A DNA stretch of 64,000 nt. It comes from Pelagimonas sp. (lineage in GTDB: Bacteria; Pseudomonadota; Alphaproteobacteria; Rhodobacterales; Rhodobacteraceae). Location: the NCBI GenBank assembly GCA_025210345.1, contig JAOARX010000027.1:62001-126000 (forward strand), given 5' to 3'. Positions 1 to 9,536 of the stretch are shown one piece after another. The notes below the pieces were generated by a model. It was not told where the DNA came from and searched no databases. It was given only the letters and a program-made list of their open reading frames with translations. Each line of letters starts with the position of its first letter. Position 1 is the first letter of the stretch. Position numbers and translations under genes: made by a program.

Positions 1-14
1 GTGGATCACAGGGC

Positions 15-458
15 TCAGACGCGGCGATTCAGGGCCACGGTGCCCAGCACCATATCCGACAACCCCTGGCCACGGGACGATGTGAACATCAAACCAATCG
101 AGACAATCTGCACGATGAACACCATCATCGACAGTGTAAAACCCAATGTGTGCAGCAGAGCCTGGGTGCTGTCCAACCGCCGACCATCCACATTGCGCAA
201 CTCGATGGCCATCGCGCGCATTCCGGGCGTCGCCGATCCTCCGGCAATGGTGATCCAGCGATACAAAAAACTGATCACAAAGAACAAGAAGGGAATGAAA
301 AACAAGCCCACGATGGAAAACAGCGCAACAGGCAGCGTGATCAGCGCCACGAGAACCGTGTCGATCACCCAGGCGATCCCGCGTTTGACTGTCACCCCGT
401 CATAGAACTCGGCCTGACGCTCGGGGTCGGGGAGGTGATAGAAATCGTCGGAATACAT
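15..458 (-). CDS. RDD family integral membrane protein
   Basis: A 147-residue protein with the layout of the RDD family: a soluble N-terminus, then an Arg followed by Ile-Asp-Thr at the start of the first membrane helix (about residues 27-37), a second hydrophobic stretch (about 38-66) and a third (about 105-125). The family is named for conserved Arg-Asp-Asp residues in transmembrane helices; a role in small-molecule or ion transport has been suggested for some members but none can be assigned here. The ATG at 458 has a purine-rich upstream stretch. It lies 87 bp downstream of the DUF2852 gene on the same strand and could be co-transcribed. Family assignment is fairly sure; function is unknown. 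Confidence 0.8.
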   Translation of the reverse strand: MYSDDFYHLPDPERQAEFYDGVTVKRGIAWVIDTVLVALITLPVALFSIVGLFFIPFLFFVISFLYRWITIAGGSATPGMRAMAIELRNVDGRRLDSTQALLHTLGFTLSMMVFIVQIVSIGLMFTSSRGQGLSDMVLGTVALNRRV

Positions 459-545
459 GGGGGCTCCTGTTGGGATGTGACATAGGTAAGCGCGTTTCGC
501 GCGTAAGGGAAGAGGCCCCCGCGCACTTGCGAGGGCCGGGGGGGT

Positions 546-977
546 TTAGGCGTCTTCCAGCTCTTCTTTCGGCGCCTTGGCGCGTTTTTCCGCGTCTTCC
601 ATGAACTGGTCGAACTCGGCCTTGTCCTTGGCTTCACGCAGACGCTCAAGGAAGGCTTCAAAGGCCTCTTGTTCCTGTTCCAGACGCGCAAGGGTGTCCG
701 CCTTATAGGCGTCGAATGCGCGGTTGCCGCTGGGTTTCATCGCGGCCCAGGCCTGACGGCGGGCAGTGTGCGAACGGTGGTGGCGGCAGGATTTCGAAAA
801 CATGCGTTTACTCCAGATCATATAGGCAAGAAGGGCAAGGCCAACAGGCCAGAAAAAGATGAAACCAAGAACCATGGCGGCGATCCAGGCACCTTTGCCC
901 TTGCGATCCAGCCAGGCCTCGGACCGAGAAAGCCAACCAGCGTTGGTCATTTCGGGGGTATAGGTGGCGGTGTTCAT
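546..977 (-). CDS. DUF2852 small membrane protein
   Basis: 143 residues. One strong transmembrane helix of about 20 residues around positions 29-50 (pattern IAAMVLGFIFFWPVGLALLA) is followed by a basic, cysteine-containing cytoplasmic segment and a highly charged helical tail rich in Glu, Ala and Lys, probably coiled coil. This is the layout of DUF2852 proteins, common in Rhodobacterales and of unknown function. I chose the ATG at 977 because GGAGAG lies just upstream on the minus strand; the reading frame stays open further upstream but has no comparable ribosome binding site. The RDD gene follows downstream. Confidence 0.75.
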   Translation of the reverse strand: MNTATYTPEMTNAGWLSRSEAWLDRKGKGAWIAAMVLGFIFFWPVGLALLAYMIWSKRMFSKSCRHHRSHTARRQAWAAMKPSGNRAFDAYKADTLARLEQEQEAFEAFLERLREAKDKAEFDQFMEDAEKRAKAPKEELEDA

Positions 978-1143
978 TGTTCTCTCCGTTTCGTGTCTCT
1001 TGCGTGAGGAGATGTAAATCCCTTTCACATTACAAGAGATTGTGATCAGGCCGGAGATCTTCAAGGGTCTATGTGAATGTTTTTTACATTAACAATCTAT
1101 ACGCCTGATTTTACGTAGGAAAATGGATCACCAATCCTGCCAA

Positions 1144-1722
1144 TTATTGAAATATCTTAGCGGTCAGCCGGTTGATTTTGGCCTCAAATCGCGCAATGCG
1201 CGCCGGAGCCACGGTTTCAGCGCGATAGAGCGACAGCATCGCGAAACGGGCGTGGCGTGCACAGGGCTTGATCACACCCCACTTGAGAATACGCCGCACA
1301 GGACGGCGCATGATCAGATGGTCAATCCACCCGGGCGACCCCAGCGTTGTGACCACCATCACCGATTTCAGCTGGTCTAACCGGGGCGACATTGGGCCAC
1401 CGGTGGGATGATGATCATAGGCCACCCCGGGCGCAAAACAGCGATCCACCCATCCCTTGAGCATCGCAGGCAGGCCGAACCACCATGTGGGGAACACCAG
1501 CACCAGGCCCTGGGCCTCTTGCAGGTTGATGCGGTCTTCGAAGGGACGGTCATAATACTGTCCGCGTTCTTCCCGGGTCAGACGGGGGTCAAACCCCTGC
1601 GCGTAAAGGTCGTGCACAACCACCTCATGCCCTTGGTCTTGCAGCGCGCTTTGGCAACATTTGGCCAACCGGGCATTGAGACTGTCGGGCAGGGGATGAC
1701 ACAGGACCAAGAGGATCTTCAT
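1144..1722 (-). CDS. NAD(P)H-dependent oxidoreductase, flavodoxin-like fold
   Basis: 192 residues beginning MKILLVLCHPLPDSLNA, the first beta strand and FMN-phosphate loop of the quinone reductase / flavodoxin_2 family (KefF, MdaB and NQO1 relatives). The conserved FPTWWFGLPAMLKGWVDR segment (about residues 75-95) forms part of the flavin and dimer surface and is diagnostic. Such enzymes use FMN or FAD to reduce quinones or other electrophiles with NAD(P)H in the cytoplasm; the substrate cannot be deduced. It is transcribed divergently from glnE across a 63-bp gap. Confidence 0.85.
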   Translation of the reverse strand: MKILLVLCHPLPDSLNARLAKCCQSALQDQGHEVVVHDLYAQGFDPRLTREERGQYYDRPFEDRINLQEAQGLVLVFPTWWFGLPAMLKGWVDRCFAPGVAYDHHPTGGPMSPRLDQLKSVMVVTTLGSPGWIDHLIMRRPVRRILKWGVIKPCARHARFAMLSLYRAETVAPARIARFEAKINRLTAKIFQ

Positions 1723-1785
1723 GTCGCATATGTTGCAGCCTTTTGACCTCTTGCCAAGGGCGCGCGCGCGTGGCCATCTGCGCCC

Positions 1786-4587
1786 ATGACATTACAAGAC
1801 CGCATCACCCGTTTGCCCCGTGCTTTTGACGCCGACCGAGGCGCTGACACTTTGACCTCTGTGCCCTGGGTATCGGGGACCTCGGGGGGGCTGGCCCAGC
1901 TCTTGCATGGCACGGGCGGCACCAGCCCCTATCTTCAAGGGCTGATCGTGAATGAAAGCGCTTGGCTGGAAGGCGCGGTGCACGCCCCAGAGCAGGCGAT
2001 CGACGATGTGTTCACCCAGCTGCGCCAAACGGCCCCGGATCAGATCGCAAGCGCGCTGCGTCAGGCCAAGCGGCGCATCGCTTTGTTGACAGCCCTGTGT
2101 GACGTGGCCGGGGTTTGGGAATTGGAACAGGTCACGGGGGCGTTGACCGACTTTGCCGATCTGGCGACGCAGCTGGCCATGCAGGCGGCTGTGGGTCACG
2201 AAATCCGGCGCAAGAAACTGCCGGGGCAGACCGAGGACGATATTGCGCAGGCGGCGGGGCTTGTGGCCCTAGCCATGGGGAAAATGGGGGCGGGCGAGCT
2301 GAATTATTCGTCCGACATCGACCTTATCTGCCTGTTTGATGAAACCCGCTATGAGCGCGATGATTTCTATGAGGCGCGTACGGCGCTTGTGCGGGCCACA
2401 CGCAAAATGGCGGCAACGCTGAATGATCTGACCGGCGAGGGATATGTCTTTCGCACCGATCTGCGCCTGCGTCCCGATCCTTCGGTCACGCCGGTCTGTA
2501 TCGCGATGGAGGCCGCAGAGCGCTATTACGAAAGCCTTGGCCGCACATGGGAACGCGCCGCCTATATCAAGGCCCGCCCCAGCGCCGGGGATCTTGAAGC
2601 CGGGGCGACCTTCCTGAAGACGTTAAAGCCCTTTGTATGGCGCAAACATCTGGATTTCGCGGCGATCCAGGATGCGCATGACATGCGCCTGCGCATTCGC
2701 GAACATAAAGGGCTTGGCGGCGCGATTGCCTTGCCCGGTCACAATATGAAACTGGGGCGCGGCGGTATCCGAGAGATCGAGTTCTTTACCCAGACGCGCC
2801 AGTTGATCGCCGGGGGGCGCGATGCTGATCTGCGCGTCCGGGGCACGGTTCCGGGGCTGCGTATTCTGGCGCAAAAGGGCTGGCTGCCTGAATCTGCCGC
2901 CGAGCGCCTTGTGGATCACTACCGCGCACATCGCGAGGTTGAGCACCGCATCCAGATGATCAACGACGCCCAGACCCACGATATGCCCAAGTCAGAAGAG
3001 GGGATCGCCCGCGTTGCCTGCCTGATGGGGCTGGATGTCAAAGACATGGACGCGCAGATCACCGAACGCCTGACCGAAGTTCACGAGATCACCGAAGGGT
3101 TCTTTGCGCCCGGGGATGCGGATCCGGTTCTTGCCGCCGAGGACGCGGCCCGGATCTTTGATCATAGTGAAATACCGGGCCGCTGGCCGACCTATGCCTG
3201 CCTGCGGTCGGATCGGGCGCAGGAACTGTTCCGCAGGCTGCAACCGGACATTCTGACAAAACTTGCCAAAACGTCCCGCCCCGAGGAATCCTTGCTGGCT
3301 TTTGATGGGTTTTTGGCGGGATTGCCCGCCGGGGTGCAGCTGTTTTCGCTGTTCGACGCCAATCCACAATTGATCGATCTGTTGATCGACATTGTCGGGA
3401 CATCGCCGGATCTGTCATCTTATCTGTCACGCAATGCCCATGTGTTTGATGCGGTGATCGGCGGAGATTTCTTTAGCCCCTGGCCCGGCAAAGACGCCTT
3501 GCGCCATGCGTTGTGTGATTACTTTGACCATGAGGCGGACTATGAACGCCGTCTGGACTATGCGCGCCGCTGGGGCAAGGAATGGCACTTTCGCGTGGGG
3601 GTGCACCTGCTGCGCGGACTTATGGAACCAGACGAGGCCGCCCGCGCCTATGCGGATCTGGCCGAGGCCAGTGTTTCGGCGCTTTGGCCGGTGGTCCAAG
3701 ATGAATTTGCCCGAAAATACGGGCCCTGTCCGGGGCGGGGCGCCGTGGTGGTTGGCATGGGATCCCTGGGATCTGGTCGGCTACATGCGCGGTCGGACCT
3801 GGATATCATCGTCATCTATGATGCGGATGGGGTCGACTATTCCGACGGACGTAAACCCTTGGCATCACGCACCTATTACGCCCGCCTGACGCAGGCTCTG
3901 ATCACTGCGATGACTGCCCCGATGTCAGAAGGCCGCTTGTACGAGGTCGATATGCGCCTGCGGCCTTCGGGCAATCAGGGGCCGGTGGCGACCTCGCTGC
4001 AGGCGTTCCAGAGCTATCAGCTTGAACAGGCTTGGGTGTGGGAGCATCTCGCCATGACGCGGGCGCGGGTTGTCGCGGGTCCGGCCGAACTGGCGGCGGA
4101 TGTCGAAGCGTTTCGCCTGGAATTGCTGGCGCGCCCGGCGGACCGGGGGAAGATCCTGCAAGAGGTTGCAGAGATGCGAATGCGGATTGACGCCGCCAAG
4201 GGGGGGCGCGGCCCGTGGGAACCCAAGATCGGCGCCGGCCGCCTGCAAGACATCGAATTGATCGCACAATCCGCTGCGTTGATCGCCGGCAAAGGCATCC
4301 GGCAAACCCCCCGGGCGCTAGGGGCGGCGACGTGGCTTAGCAAAGAAGATCAGGACAGCCTGTCGCAAAGTTATGCGTTTTTCTGGGCGTTGCAGATTGG
4401 ATCGCGGTTGATTTCCGACAGCGCGCTTGATCCCGACGCCTTGGGTGCGGATGGCCGTGCGTTTCTTGCGCGGCTCAGCGGATGTGCGGAAATGGATCAA
4501 CTTTTGTCGGAGTTGGACAAGACCGCAGAGCGCGCCAGCGCAATCATTCGCTCAGCCCTACCCATTGTGACAGAGAGCACATCATGA
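1786..4587 (+). CDS. glnE: bifunctional glutamine synthetase adenylyltransferase/deadenylase
   Basis: 933 residues, close to the usual length. Two nucleotidyltransferase modules are visible: an N-terminal one with the Gly-Glu-Leu-Asn-Tyr-Ser-Ser-Asp-Ile-Asp motif (about residues 164-180; deadenylylation half) and a C-terminal one with the Gly-Ser-Gly-Arg-Leu-His...Ser-Asp-Leu-Asp motif (about 660-674; adenylylation half), each followed by helical regions. The enzyme adds or removes AMP on the glutamine synthetase tyrosine in response to PII and glutamine and so sets nitrogen assimilation. Its stop codon overlaps the start of the next small gene (ATGA), so the two are translationally coupled. 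glnA and glnB are not in the window. Confidence 0.97.
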   Translation: MTLQDRITRLPRAFDADRGADTLTSVPWVSGTSGGLAQLLHGTGGTSPYLQGLIVNESAWLEGAVHAPEQAIDDVFTQLRQTAPDQIASALRQAKRRIALLTALCDVAGVWELEQVTGALTDFADLATQLAMQAAVGHEIRRKKLPGQTEDDIAQAAGLVALAMGKMGAGELNYSSDIDLICLFDETRYERDDFYEARTALVRATRKMAATLNDLTGEGYVFRTDLRLRPDPSVTPVCIAMEAAERYYESLGRTWERAAYIKARPSAGDLEAGATFLKTLKPFVWRKHLDFAAIQDAHDMRLRIREHKGLGGAIALPGHNMKLGRGGIREIEFFTQTRQLIAGGRDADLRVRGTVPGLRILAQKGWLPESAAERLVDHYRAHREVEHRIQMINDAQTHDMPKSEEGIARVACLMGLDVKDMDAQITERLTEVHEITEGFFAPGDADPVLAAEDAARIFDHSEIPGRWPTYACLRSDRAQELFRRLQPDILTKLAKTSRPEESLLAFDGFLAGLPAGVQLFSLFDANPQLIDLLIDIVGTSPDLSSYLSRNAHVFDAVIGGDFFSPWPGKDALRHALCDYFDHEADYERRLDYARRWGKEWHFRVGVHLLRGLMEPDEAARAYADLAEASVSALWPVVQDEFARKYGPCPGRGAVVVGMGSLGSGRLHARSDLDIIVIYDADGVDYSDGRKPLASRTYYARLTQALITAMTAPMSEGRLYEVDMRLRPSGNQGPVATSLQAFQSYQLEQAWVWEHLAMTRARVVAGPAELAADVEAFRLELLARPADRGKILQEVAEMRMRIDAAKGGRGPWEPKIGAGRLQDIELIAQSAALIAGKGIRQTPRALGAATWLSKEDQDSLSQSYAFFWALQIGSRLISDSALDPDALGADGRAFLARLSGCAEMDQLLSELDKTAERASAIIRSALPIVTESTS

Positions 4588-4850
4588 ACGCCGATCCCAA
4601 AAATCTGATCGCGGAATCCTACAAGATCGACGGGATCACCCTGGAAGAATGTCGCAGCATCTTTCTGGATTGGGCCTTGTCTGCACCGATCGACGCGGAT
4701 CACAAAGCGTTGATCGCATCGCTGTTGGAGCGCCACGGACAAGAGGGGCACCCCATGACCTCGGTGCTGTTGGAAGGGTTGGAAAAATCCACACACAGTG
4801 GCAAACGGCGCGGCGGATATCGCGCCCGACCGCGCCCCTCGGAAGACTGA
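4584..4850 (+). CDS. small conserved hypothetical protein coupled to glnE
   Basis: 88 residues starting at the ATG that overlaps the glnE stop (ATGA at 4584-4587). The protein is soluble and mostly helical, with an acidic middle and a basic Arg/Lys-rich tail (last ~20 residues). I do not recognise a family. The tight overlap with glnE implies co-translation and perhaps a link to nitrogen control, but that is inference from position only. The gene runs right up to the convergent eda stop, leaving no space for a terminator between them. Confidence 0.7.
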   Translation: MNADPKNLIAESYKIDGITLEECRSIFLDWALSAPIDADHKALIASLLERHGQEGHPMTSVLLEGLEKSTHSGKRRGGYRARPRPSED

Positions 4851-5495
4851 TCAGCTGCGGGGCAGGGCGGCAGCGGCTTTGGCCAATTCGGTGATGCCGG
4901 CCCAGTCTTTGCTGGCGATCAGATCGTTTGGGGCAACCCAGCTCCCGCCGATGCAAAGCGTGTTGGACAAAGACAGATAGTCCAGGGCGTTGGCCGGGCT
5001 TATGCCACCCGTCGGACAAAACCGCACTTGGGGGATCGGGGCGCCGATGGCTTTGAGCGCCTTGACCCCACCGTTGGCTTCGGCGGGAAAGAACTTTTGC
5101 ACGCTGTACCCCCGCTCCAAAAGGCGCATGGCTTCGCTTGCGGTGGCCGCGCCGGGCAAAAGCGGCAGATCCGTGGTTTCGCAGGCCTGGAGCAGCGTAT
5201 CCGTGGCACCGGGGCTGACCCCAAAGGTGGCCCCGGCGGCCTTTGCGGACGTGACATCCGCCGCACTCAGCAGAGTACCGGCGCCCACAACGCCACCGTC
5301 GACCTGCGCCATTTCACGGATCACATCCAGCGCAGCGGGGGTTCGAAGCGTGACTTCCAGCACCGGAAGCCCCCCGGCGATCAAGGCCTTGGCCAATGGC
5401 GCGGCAATCGCTGCATCATTGATGACGAGAACCGGAATGACAGGGGCCAGGCGACAGATCTCTTCGGTTTTTGAACTTGCGATGTCAGGGCTCAT
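4851..5495 (-). CDS. eda: 2-dehydro-3-deoxy-6-phosphogluconate (KDPG) aldolase
   Basis: 214 residues of the class I KDPG aldolase family. The Schiff-base lysine is K134 in the motif Y-S-V-Q-K-F-F-P-A-E, and the catalytic glutamate is E47 in VLEVTLRT; both sit at nearly the same positions as in the Escherichia coli enzyme. It splits KDPG into pyruvate and glyceraldehyde 3-phosphate, the last step of the Entner-Doudoroff pathway. It lies 52 bp downstream of edd on the same strand, so the two form an edd-eda operon presumably controlled by the operator upstream of edd. Confidence 0.97.
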   Translation of the reverse strand: MSPDIASSKTEEICRLAPVIPVLVINDAAIAAPLAKALIAGGLPVLEVTLRTPAALDVIREMAQVDGGVVGAGTLLSAADVTSAKAAGATFGVSPGATDTLLQACETTDLPLLPGAATASEAMRLLERGYSVQKFFPAEANGGVKALKAIGAPIPQVRFCPTGGISPANALDYLSLSNTLCIGGSWVAPNDLIASKDWAGITELAKAAAALPRS

Positions 5496-5547
5496 GGCTG
5501 TGTTTCCCTCATCAGTTGACTATGCAGTTACCGGGGTGACCGGGTGG

Positions 5548-7353
5548 TTACACCACCACTCCCGCACCTTCGCTGGCCAGCCCGACGTTTTCACGGAAGG
5601 CTGCAAACAATTCGCGGCCCACACCGTGGCCGTTGGCGGAAAGATCTGCCTGGACGGGCGCGCGCGTCTCAAACCCGGGGGTCAGGCAGTGTAACTCGCC
5701 GCTCACCGCATCCAACCGAAGGGTATCGCCATCCTGAACCCGCGCCAGTGGGCCGCCATCCATGGCTTCTGGTGCGACATGGATGGCCGAAGGCACCTTG
5801 CCCGACGCGCCGGACATGCGACCGTCCGTGACCAGCGCAACCCTGAGCCCCCGGTCTTGCAGCACCGACAGAACCGGGGTCAGCCCATGTAATTCTGGCA
5901 TGCCATTTGACTTGGGGCCCTGAAAACGCACAACAATGATGGTATCAGAGGTGATCTCATTGGCTTTGAACGCCGCTTTGACGCTGTCCTGATCATGAAA
6001 CACGCGGGCAGGGGCCTCGATCACGTGGCGCTCTGGGGCGACGGCAGAGACCTTTATCATGCCTTCCCCAAGGTTGCCCTGCAATCGTTTCAATCCGCCG
6101 CTCTTTTGAAACGGATCCGAAGCCGGGCGCAGGATCTTGTCGTTTTCGCTGTTCTGCGGTCCGTCCACATAGGTCAGCCCATCGGCTTGCAGGCGGGGCT
6201 CTTGGCAATAGGCGCGCAGCCCATCCCCCATCACGGTTTCCACATCATCGTGCAACAGCCCCTGATCCAGCAGGCTGTGCATCAGAAACTGAAGCCCCCC
6301 CGCCGCATGGAAGTGGTTCACATCCGCAAGCCCATTGGGATAGACTTTGGCCATCAGGGGAACAACCGAAGAGATCTCATCAAAGTCTTCGAGCGCCAGC
6401 AACACCCCCGCGGCGCGGGCCATGGCCGGCAAATGCAAGACCAGATTGGTCGATCCCCCGGTGGCCATCAACCCGACAATCCCGTTCACAAAGGTCTTTT
6501 CAGACAAGATGCGCGAAACGGGTCGATAGTCATTGCCCAGGGCCGTGATCTCAAGCGCGCGTTGGACCCCCGCCTGGGTGAGCGCATCGCGCAACGGGGT
6601 GTTTGGATTGACAAAGGACGCGCCGGGAAGATGCAGCCCCATGATCTCCATCAGCATTTGGTTGGAATTGGCGGTTCCGTAAAATGTGCAGGTTCCCGGC
6701 CCGTGGTACGAAGCCATCTCGGCCTTCATCAAGGCCTCGCGGCCGATTTCACCGGTCGCAAATTTTTGGCGCACCCGGGCTTTTTCGTCGTTTGGCAGAC
6801 CCGATGTCATGGGACCCGCTGGCAAGAACACGCCGGGAATATACCCAAAGGTCGCCGCCGCGATCACCAGGCCCGGAACGATCTTGTCACACACCCCAAG
6901 GTACAATGCACTGTCATAGGTGTTGTGGCTTAGGCCAACCCCGGCGGACAGGGCGATGACATCGCGCGAAAACAACGACAGCTCCATCCCCACTTGCCCC
7001 TGGGTGACGCCATCACACATGGCGGGAACACCGCCGGCCACCTGGGCGGTTGCGCCCTGTGATCGCGCAATGTCGCGAATGATCTGCGGATAGCGCTCAT
7101 AGGGTTGATGCGCCGAGAGCATATCATTGTAGGCGGTGATGATACCGATATTGGGTGCGGGTTCCGTTGCAAGTCGGGTCTGATCCTGCCCCATGGCCGC
7201 ATAGGCATGCGCTTGGTTGCCACAGGTCAAATGCGCCCTGCGCGGACCGTCCTGGGCCGCGCGTTGCATCCGATCAAGATACCGCCCACGGGTTTCGCGC
7301 GAACGCTCTTCTATTCGGGCTGTGACGCGGGCGATGGTATCATGAAGACGCAT
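5548..7353 (-). CDS. edd: 6-phosphogluconate dehydratase
   Basis: 601 residues from the ATG at 7353, which matches the usual ~600-residue length; the frame is open further upstream but that part is not family-like. It is an IlvD/Edd-type dehydratase: the substrate/cluster region includes the CDGVTQG motif in the first third and conserved [12 protein letters not shown] and [15 protein letters not shown] segments. It converts 6-phosphogluconate to KDPG using a 4Fe-4S cluster. It is first gene of the edd-eda operon. Zwf and Pgl, which would supply 6-phosphogluconate, are not in the window. Confidence 0.96.
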   Translation of the reverse strand: MRLHDTIARVTARIEERSRETRGRYLDRMQRAAQDGPRRAHLTCGNQAHAYAAMGQDQTRLATEPAPNIGIITAYNDMLSAHQPYERYPQIIRDIARSQGATAQVAGGVPAMCDGVTQGQVGMELSLFSRDVIALSAGVGLSHNTYDSALYLGVCDKIVPGLVIAAATFGYIPGVFLPAGPMTSGLPNDEKARVRQKFATGEIGREALMKAEMASYHGPGTCTFYGTANSNQMLMEIMGLHLPGASFVNPNTPLRDALTQAGVQRALEITALGNDYRPVSRILSEKTFVNGIVGLMATGGSTNLVLHLPAMARAAGVLLALEDFDEISSVVPLMAKVYPNGLADVNHFHAAGGLQFLMHSLLDQGLLHDDVETVMGDGLRAYCQEPRLQADGLTYVDGPQNSENDKILRPASDPFQKSGGLKRLQGNLGEGMIKVSAVAPERHVIEAPARVFHDQDSVKAAFKANEITSDTIIVVRFQGPKSNGMPELHGLTPVLSVLQDRGLRVALVTDGRMSGASGKVPSAIHVAPEAMDGGPLARVQDGDTLRLDAVSGELHCLTPGFETRAPVQADLSANGHGVGRELFAAFRENVGLASEGAGVVV

Positions 7354-7390
7354 GGGAAACCTGCTTGGCTGTGTCGTCCCTGCTCTACAC

Positions 7391-7406
7391 CTGTTAACGC
7401 TAACAG
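7391..7406. promoter_or_regulatory. LacI/GntR-type operator upstream of edd
   Basis: CTGTTAACGCTAACAG is a 16-bp inverted repeat with a central CG and only one mismatched pair. The TGTTA-N4-TAACA core with central CpG is the hallmark of LacI-family operators and resembles those described for gluconate repressors of enteric bacteria. It sits 38 bp upstream of the edd ATG, a position suited to repression of the edd-eda promoter. No LacI-family gene is present in this window, so the regulator would be encoded elsewhere. Confidence 0.6.
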
Positions 7407-7580
7407 TAAACCCATTTCCTTGACCGGCTGCGCGATCCAAACACAATGGGCTGCGGGGGTCTACGAGCCATGACCAGAAATCGCCCCATTTCGGTCCCAA
7501 AAACGCATCAGTTACATTTTAGACAAATTGCAAACGCATCTGGCACAAGGCCGGACTTGTGCAAAATGGGGCAGTCGATC

Positions 7581-8270
7581 ATGGCACGCAATCGCATCTT
7601 TATCGGACTTGGGCTGGTCTTGGCATTGGGGGCCTGCAGCGGAACACCCGTGACCCGGAACATCCCGCTTGAGACGCCCCCCGTCAATCTGTCGGCGGCG
7701 GCGACACCCGCGGCTTTGCCCGGGAACGCGGCTGGCCAGACACCACGGTTCGGGCAGAGCGCCTATAACGTCGTTGCCTTTAACATGCATGTGCCTGAAG
7801 ACCTGCGGATCTCCGAGGCGAACTCGTATTACCCTATCGCGGATATTGTCTGGCGCGGAGACCCCTATGGCGACCGTCGCGCGCAGATCAAGGCGATTTT
7901 TGACACCAGCTTTGCCCAGGTGCAGCCCAATCTGACCGGAACGCGGCCTGTGCAGGTGGACGTCGTTTTGACCAAGTTCCATTCCCTGACCGAAAAGACC
8001 CGCTATACGGTGGGCGGATCGCATTCGATCGGGTTCGAACTGACCCTCAAGGACGCGGAAACCGGGCAGATCCTGGTGGATCGCAAGCACATCCGGACCG
8101 AGCTCAAGGGCTTTGGTGGCATGGCCGCAATCCGGGCCGATCAGCAGGGGCAGACGCAAAAGGTGCGCATCACGGAACACCTGCGCCGCTTGCTGTTGAC
8201 CGAATTGACGCTGCCGCAGGGATGGCAGGATCAAGATCGAAAACTGCAAAAAGCGGTCAGCCAGATCTGA
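7581..8270 (+). CDS. probable outer-membrane-type lipoprotein, conserved in Rhodobacterales
   Basis: 229 residues from the ATG at 7581. The N-terminus is a lipoprotein signal: basic MARNR, a hydrophobic core, then the lipobox LGAC with the lipidated Cys at position 19. The mature part is mixed alpha/beta with no membrane segment and contains a repeated His/Thr-rich beta section around residues 135-170. It may belong to the DUF6778 group of Rhodobacterales lipoproteins, but that recollection is weak. Another in-frame ATG lies 15 bp upstream (7566). It is divergent from edd. No function can be stated. Confidence 0.7.
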   Translation: MARNRIFIGLGLVLALGACSGTPVTRNIPLETPPVNLSAAATPAALPGNAAGQTPRFGQSAYNVVAFNMHVPEDLRISEANSYYPIADIVWRGDPYGDRRAQIKAIFDTSFAQVQPNLTGTRPVQVDVVLTKFHSLTEKTRYTVGGSHSIGFELTLKDAETGQILVDRKHIRTELKGFGGMAAIRADQQGQTQKVRITEHLRRLLLTELTLPQGWQDQDRKLQKAVSQI

Positions 8271-8311
8271 ACATGCTTCCCTAACGGGTCAAAGGTGGAT
8301 AAAGCGCGGGC

Positions 8312-9532
8312 ATGACACAATCCACGCCCCAGCCCTACAGCCCCGCTCTTCGCCCTGTACTTCGGATGAAACCCAAGGCAAATGCCCGCGCCGTGCGCCG
8401 TGGGGCGCCTTGGGTGTTTGACAATGAGCTGGTGCTGGACCGTCGCACCAAAAAGATCGCCCCCGGCACCATCGCCACCCTCGAAGACGCCGAGCGCAAG
8501 CCGCTGGCCACTGTCGCGGTGAACCCCGGATCACGGATCGTCGCGCGGGTGCTGGATCGGGATGCTTATGCGCAAATTGACCAGGCCTGGCTCGAAACCA
8601 AGATCGCCAAGGCGCTGGCCATGCGCGCGCAAATCTATGACGCGCCGTTCTATCGGCTGATACATGCGGAAAGTGACGGATTGCCGGGGGTGATCGTTGA
8701 TCGCTTTGGCGACACGTTGGTGGTTCAGCCCAACGCGGCCTGGGCTGACCGAATGGTCACGCAGCTGACCGACGCGTTGCGGGCCGTGACCGGGGCGTCA
8801 CATATCCTGAAAAACGCCGGAGGGCGCGGGCGCGTGTTGGACGGTCTGGATGACGTCGATGCGGTTTTGCTGGGGCAGGCCCCGCAATCGCCCTTGCCGG
8901 TTCAGATGAACGGCGCGACCTATATGGCCGATGTGACGGGGGGGCAAAAAACCGGCCTCTTCTATGACCAGCGCGAGAACCATGGGTTCGCGGGCCGGCT
9001 GGCCAGGGACGCACGCGTTGTTGACGTCTTTTCCCATGTGGGGGGCTTTGCTCTGGCCGCTCTGGCGGGCGGTGCGAAACAGGCGCTGGCGGTGGATGGA
9101 TCGGCGCAGGCTTTGGCGCTGGCCGAGCAGGGCGCAAAGGCCATGGGTGCGCAGGATCGTTTTGCCACACGTCAGGGCGATGCTTTTGATGTTCTTGAGG
9201 CCCTTGGCCAGGAAAACGAACGGTTCGATATCGTGATCTGTGATCCCCCCGCTTTTGCCCCGAACAAGCCCGCGCTTGACAAGGGCCTGCGCGCCTATGA
9301 GCGCGTGGCGCGACTGGCGGCCCCCTTGGTCGAGACCGATGGCTATCTCGTCTTGTGTTCGTGCTCGCATGCGGCGGACCTGACCTCGTTTACCGGCGCC
9401 TGTTTGCGCGGGATCGGCCGGGCCGGGCGGCGCGCGCAGTTGATCCACACCGGCCACGCCGGACCGGATCACCCCCTGCTGCCGCAACTGGCGGAATCAG
9501 GCTATCTCAAAGCGCTGTTCTTCCGGCTTTGA
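8312..9532 (+). CDS. RlmI-like 23S rRNA (cytosine-C5) methyltransferase
   Basis: 406 residues with an N-terminal PUA-type RNA-binding domain (about 12-90, with the G-A-P-W-V-F motif) and a C-terminal class I SAM methyltransferase. The SAM site DVFSHVGGFALAALAGGA lies around residue 236-255, the acidic ribose-binding turn at AVDGS, and motif IV is D-P-P-A-F-A (about 312-317). A C-S-C motif follows where C5-cytosine methyltransferases carry a catalytic cysteine. The family includes RlmI, which modifies C1962 of 23S rRNA, and close relatives of unproven target. The PIN-domain gene begins 4 bp after the stop, implying one transcript. Confidence 0.85.
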   Translation: MTQSTPQPYSPALRPVLRMKPKANARAVRRGAPWVFDNELVLDRRTKKIAPGTIATLEDAERKPLATVAVNPGSRIVARVLDRDAYAQIDQAWLETKIAKALAMRAQIYDAPFYRLIHAESDGLPGVIVDRFGDTLVVQPNAAWADRMVTQLTDALRAVTGASHILKNAGGRGRVLDGLDDVDAVLLGQAPQSPLPVQMNGATYMADVTGGQKTGLFYDQRENHGFAGRLARDARVVDVFSHVGGFALAALAGGAKQALAVDGSAQALALAEQGAKAMGAQDRFATRQGDAFDVLEALGQENERFDIVICDPPAFAPNKPALDKGLRAYERVARLAAPLVETDGYLVLCSCSHAADLTSFTGACLRGIGRAGRRAQLIHTGHAGPDHPLLPQLAESGYLKALFFRL

Positions 9533-9536
9533 CCCG

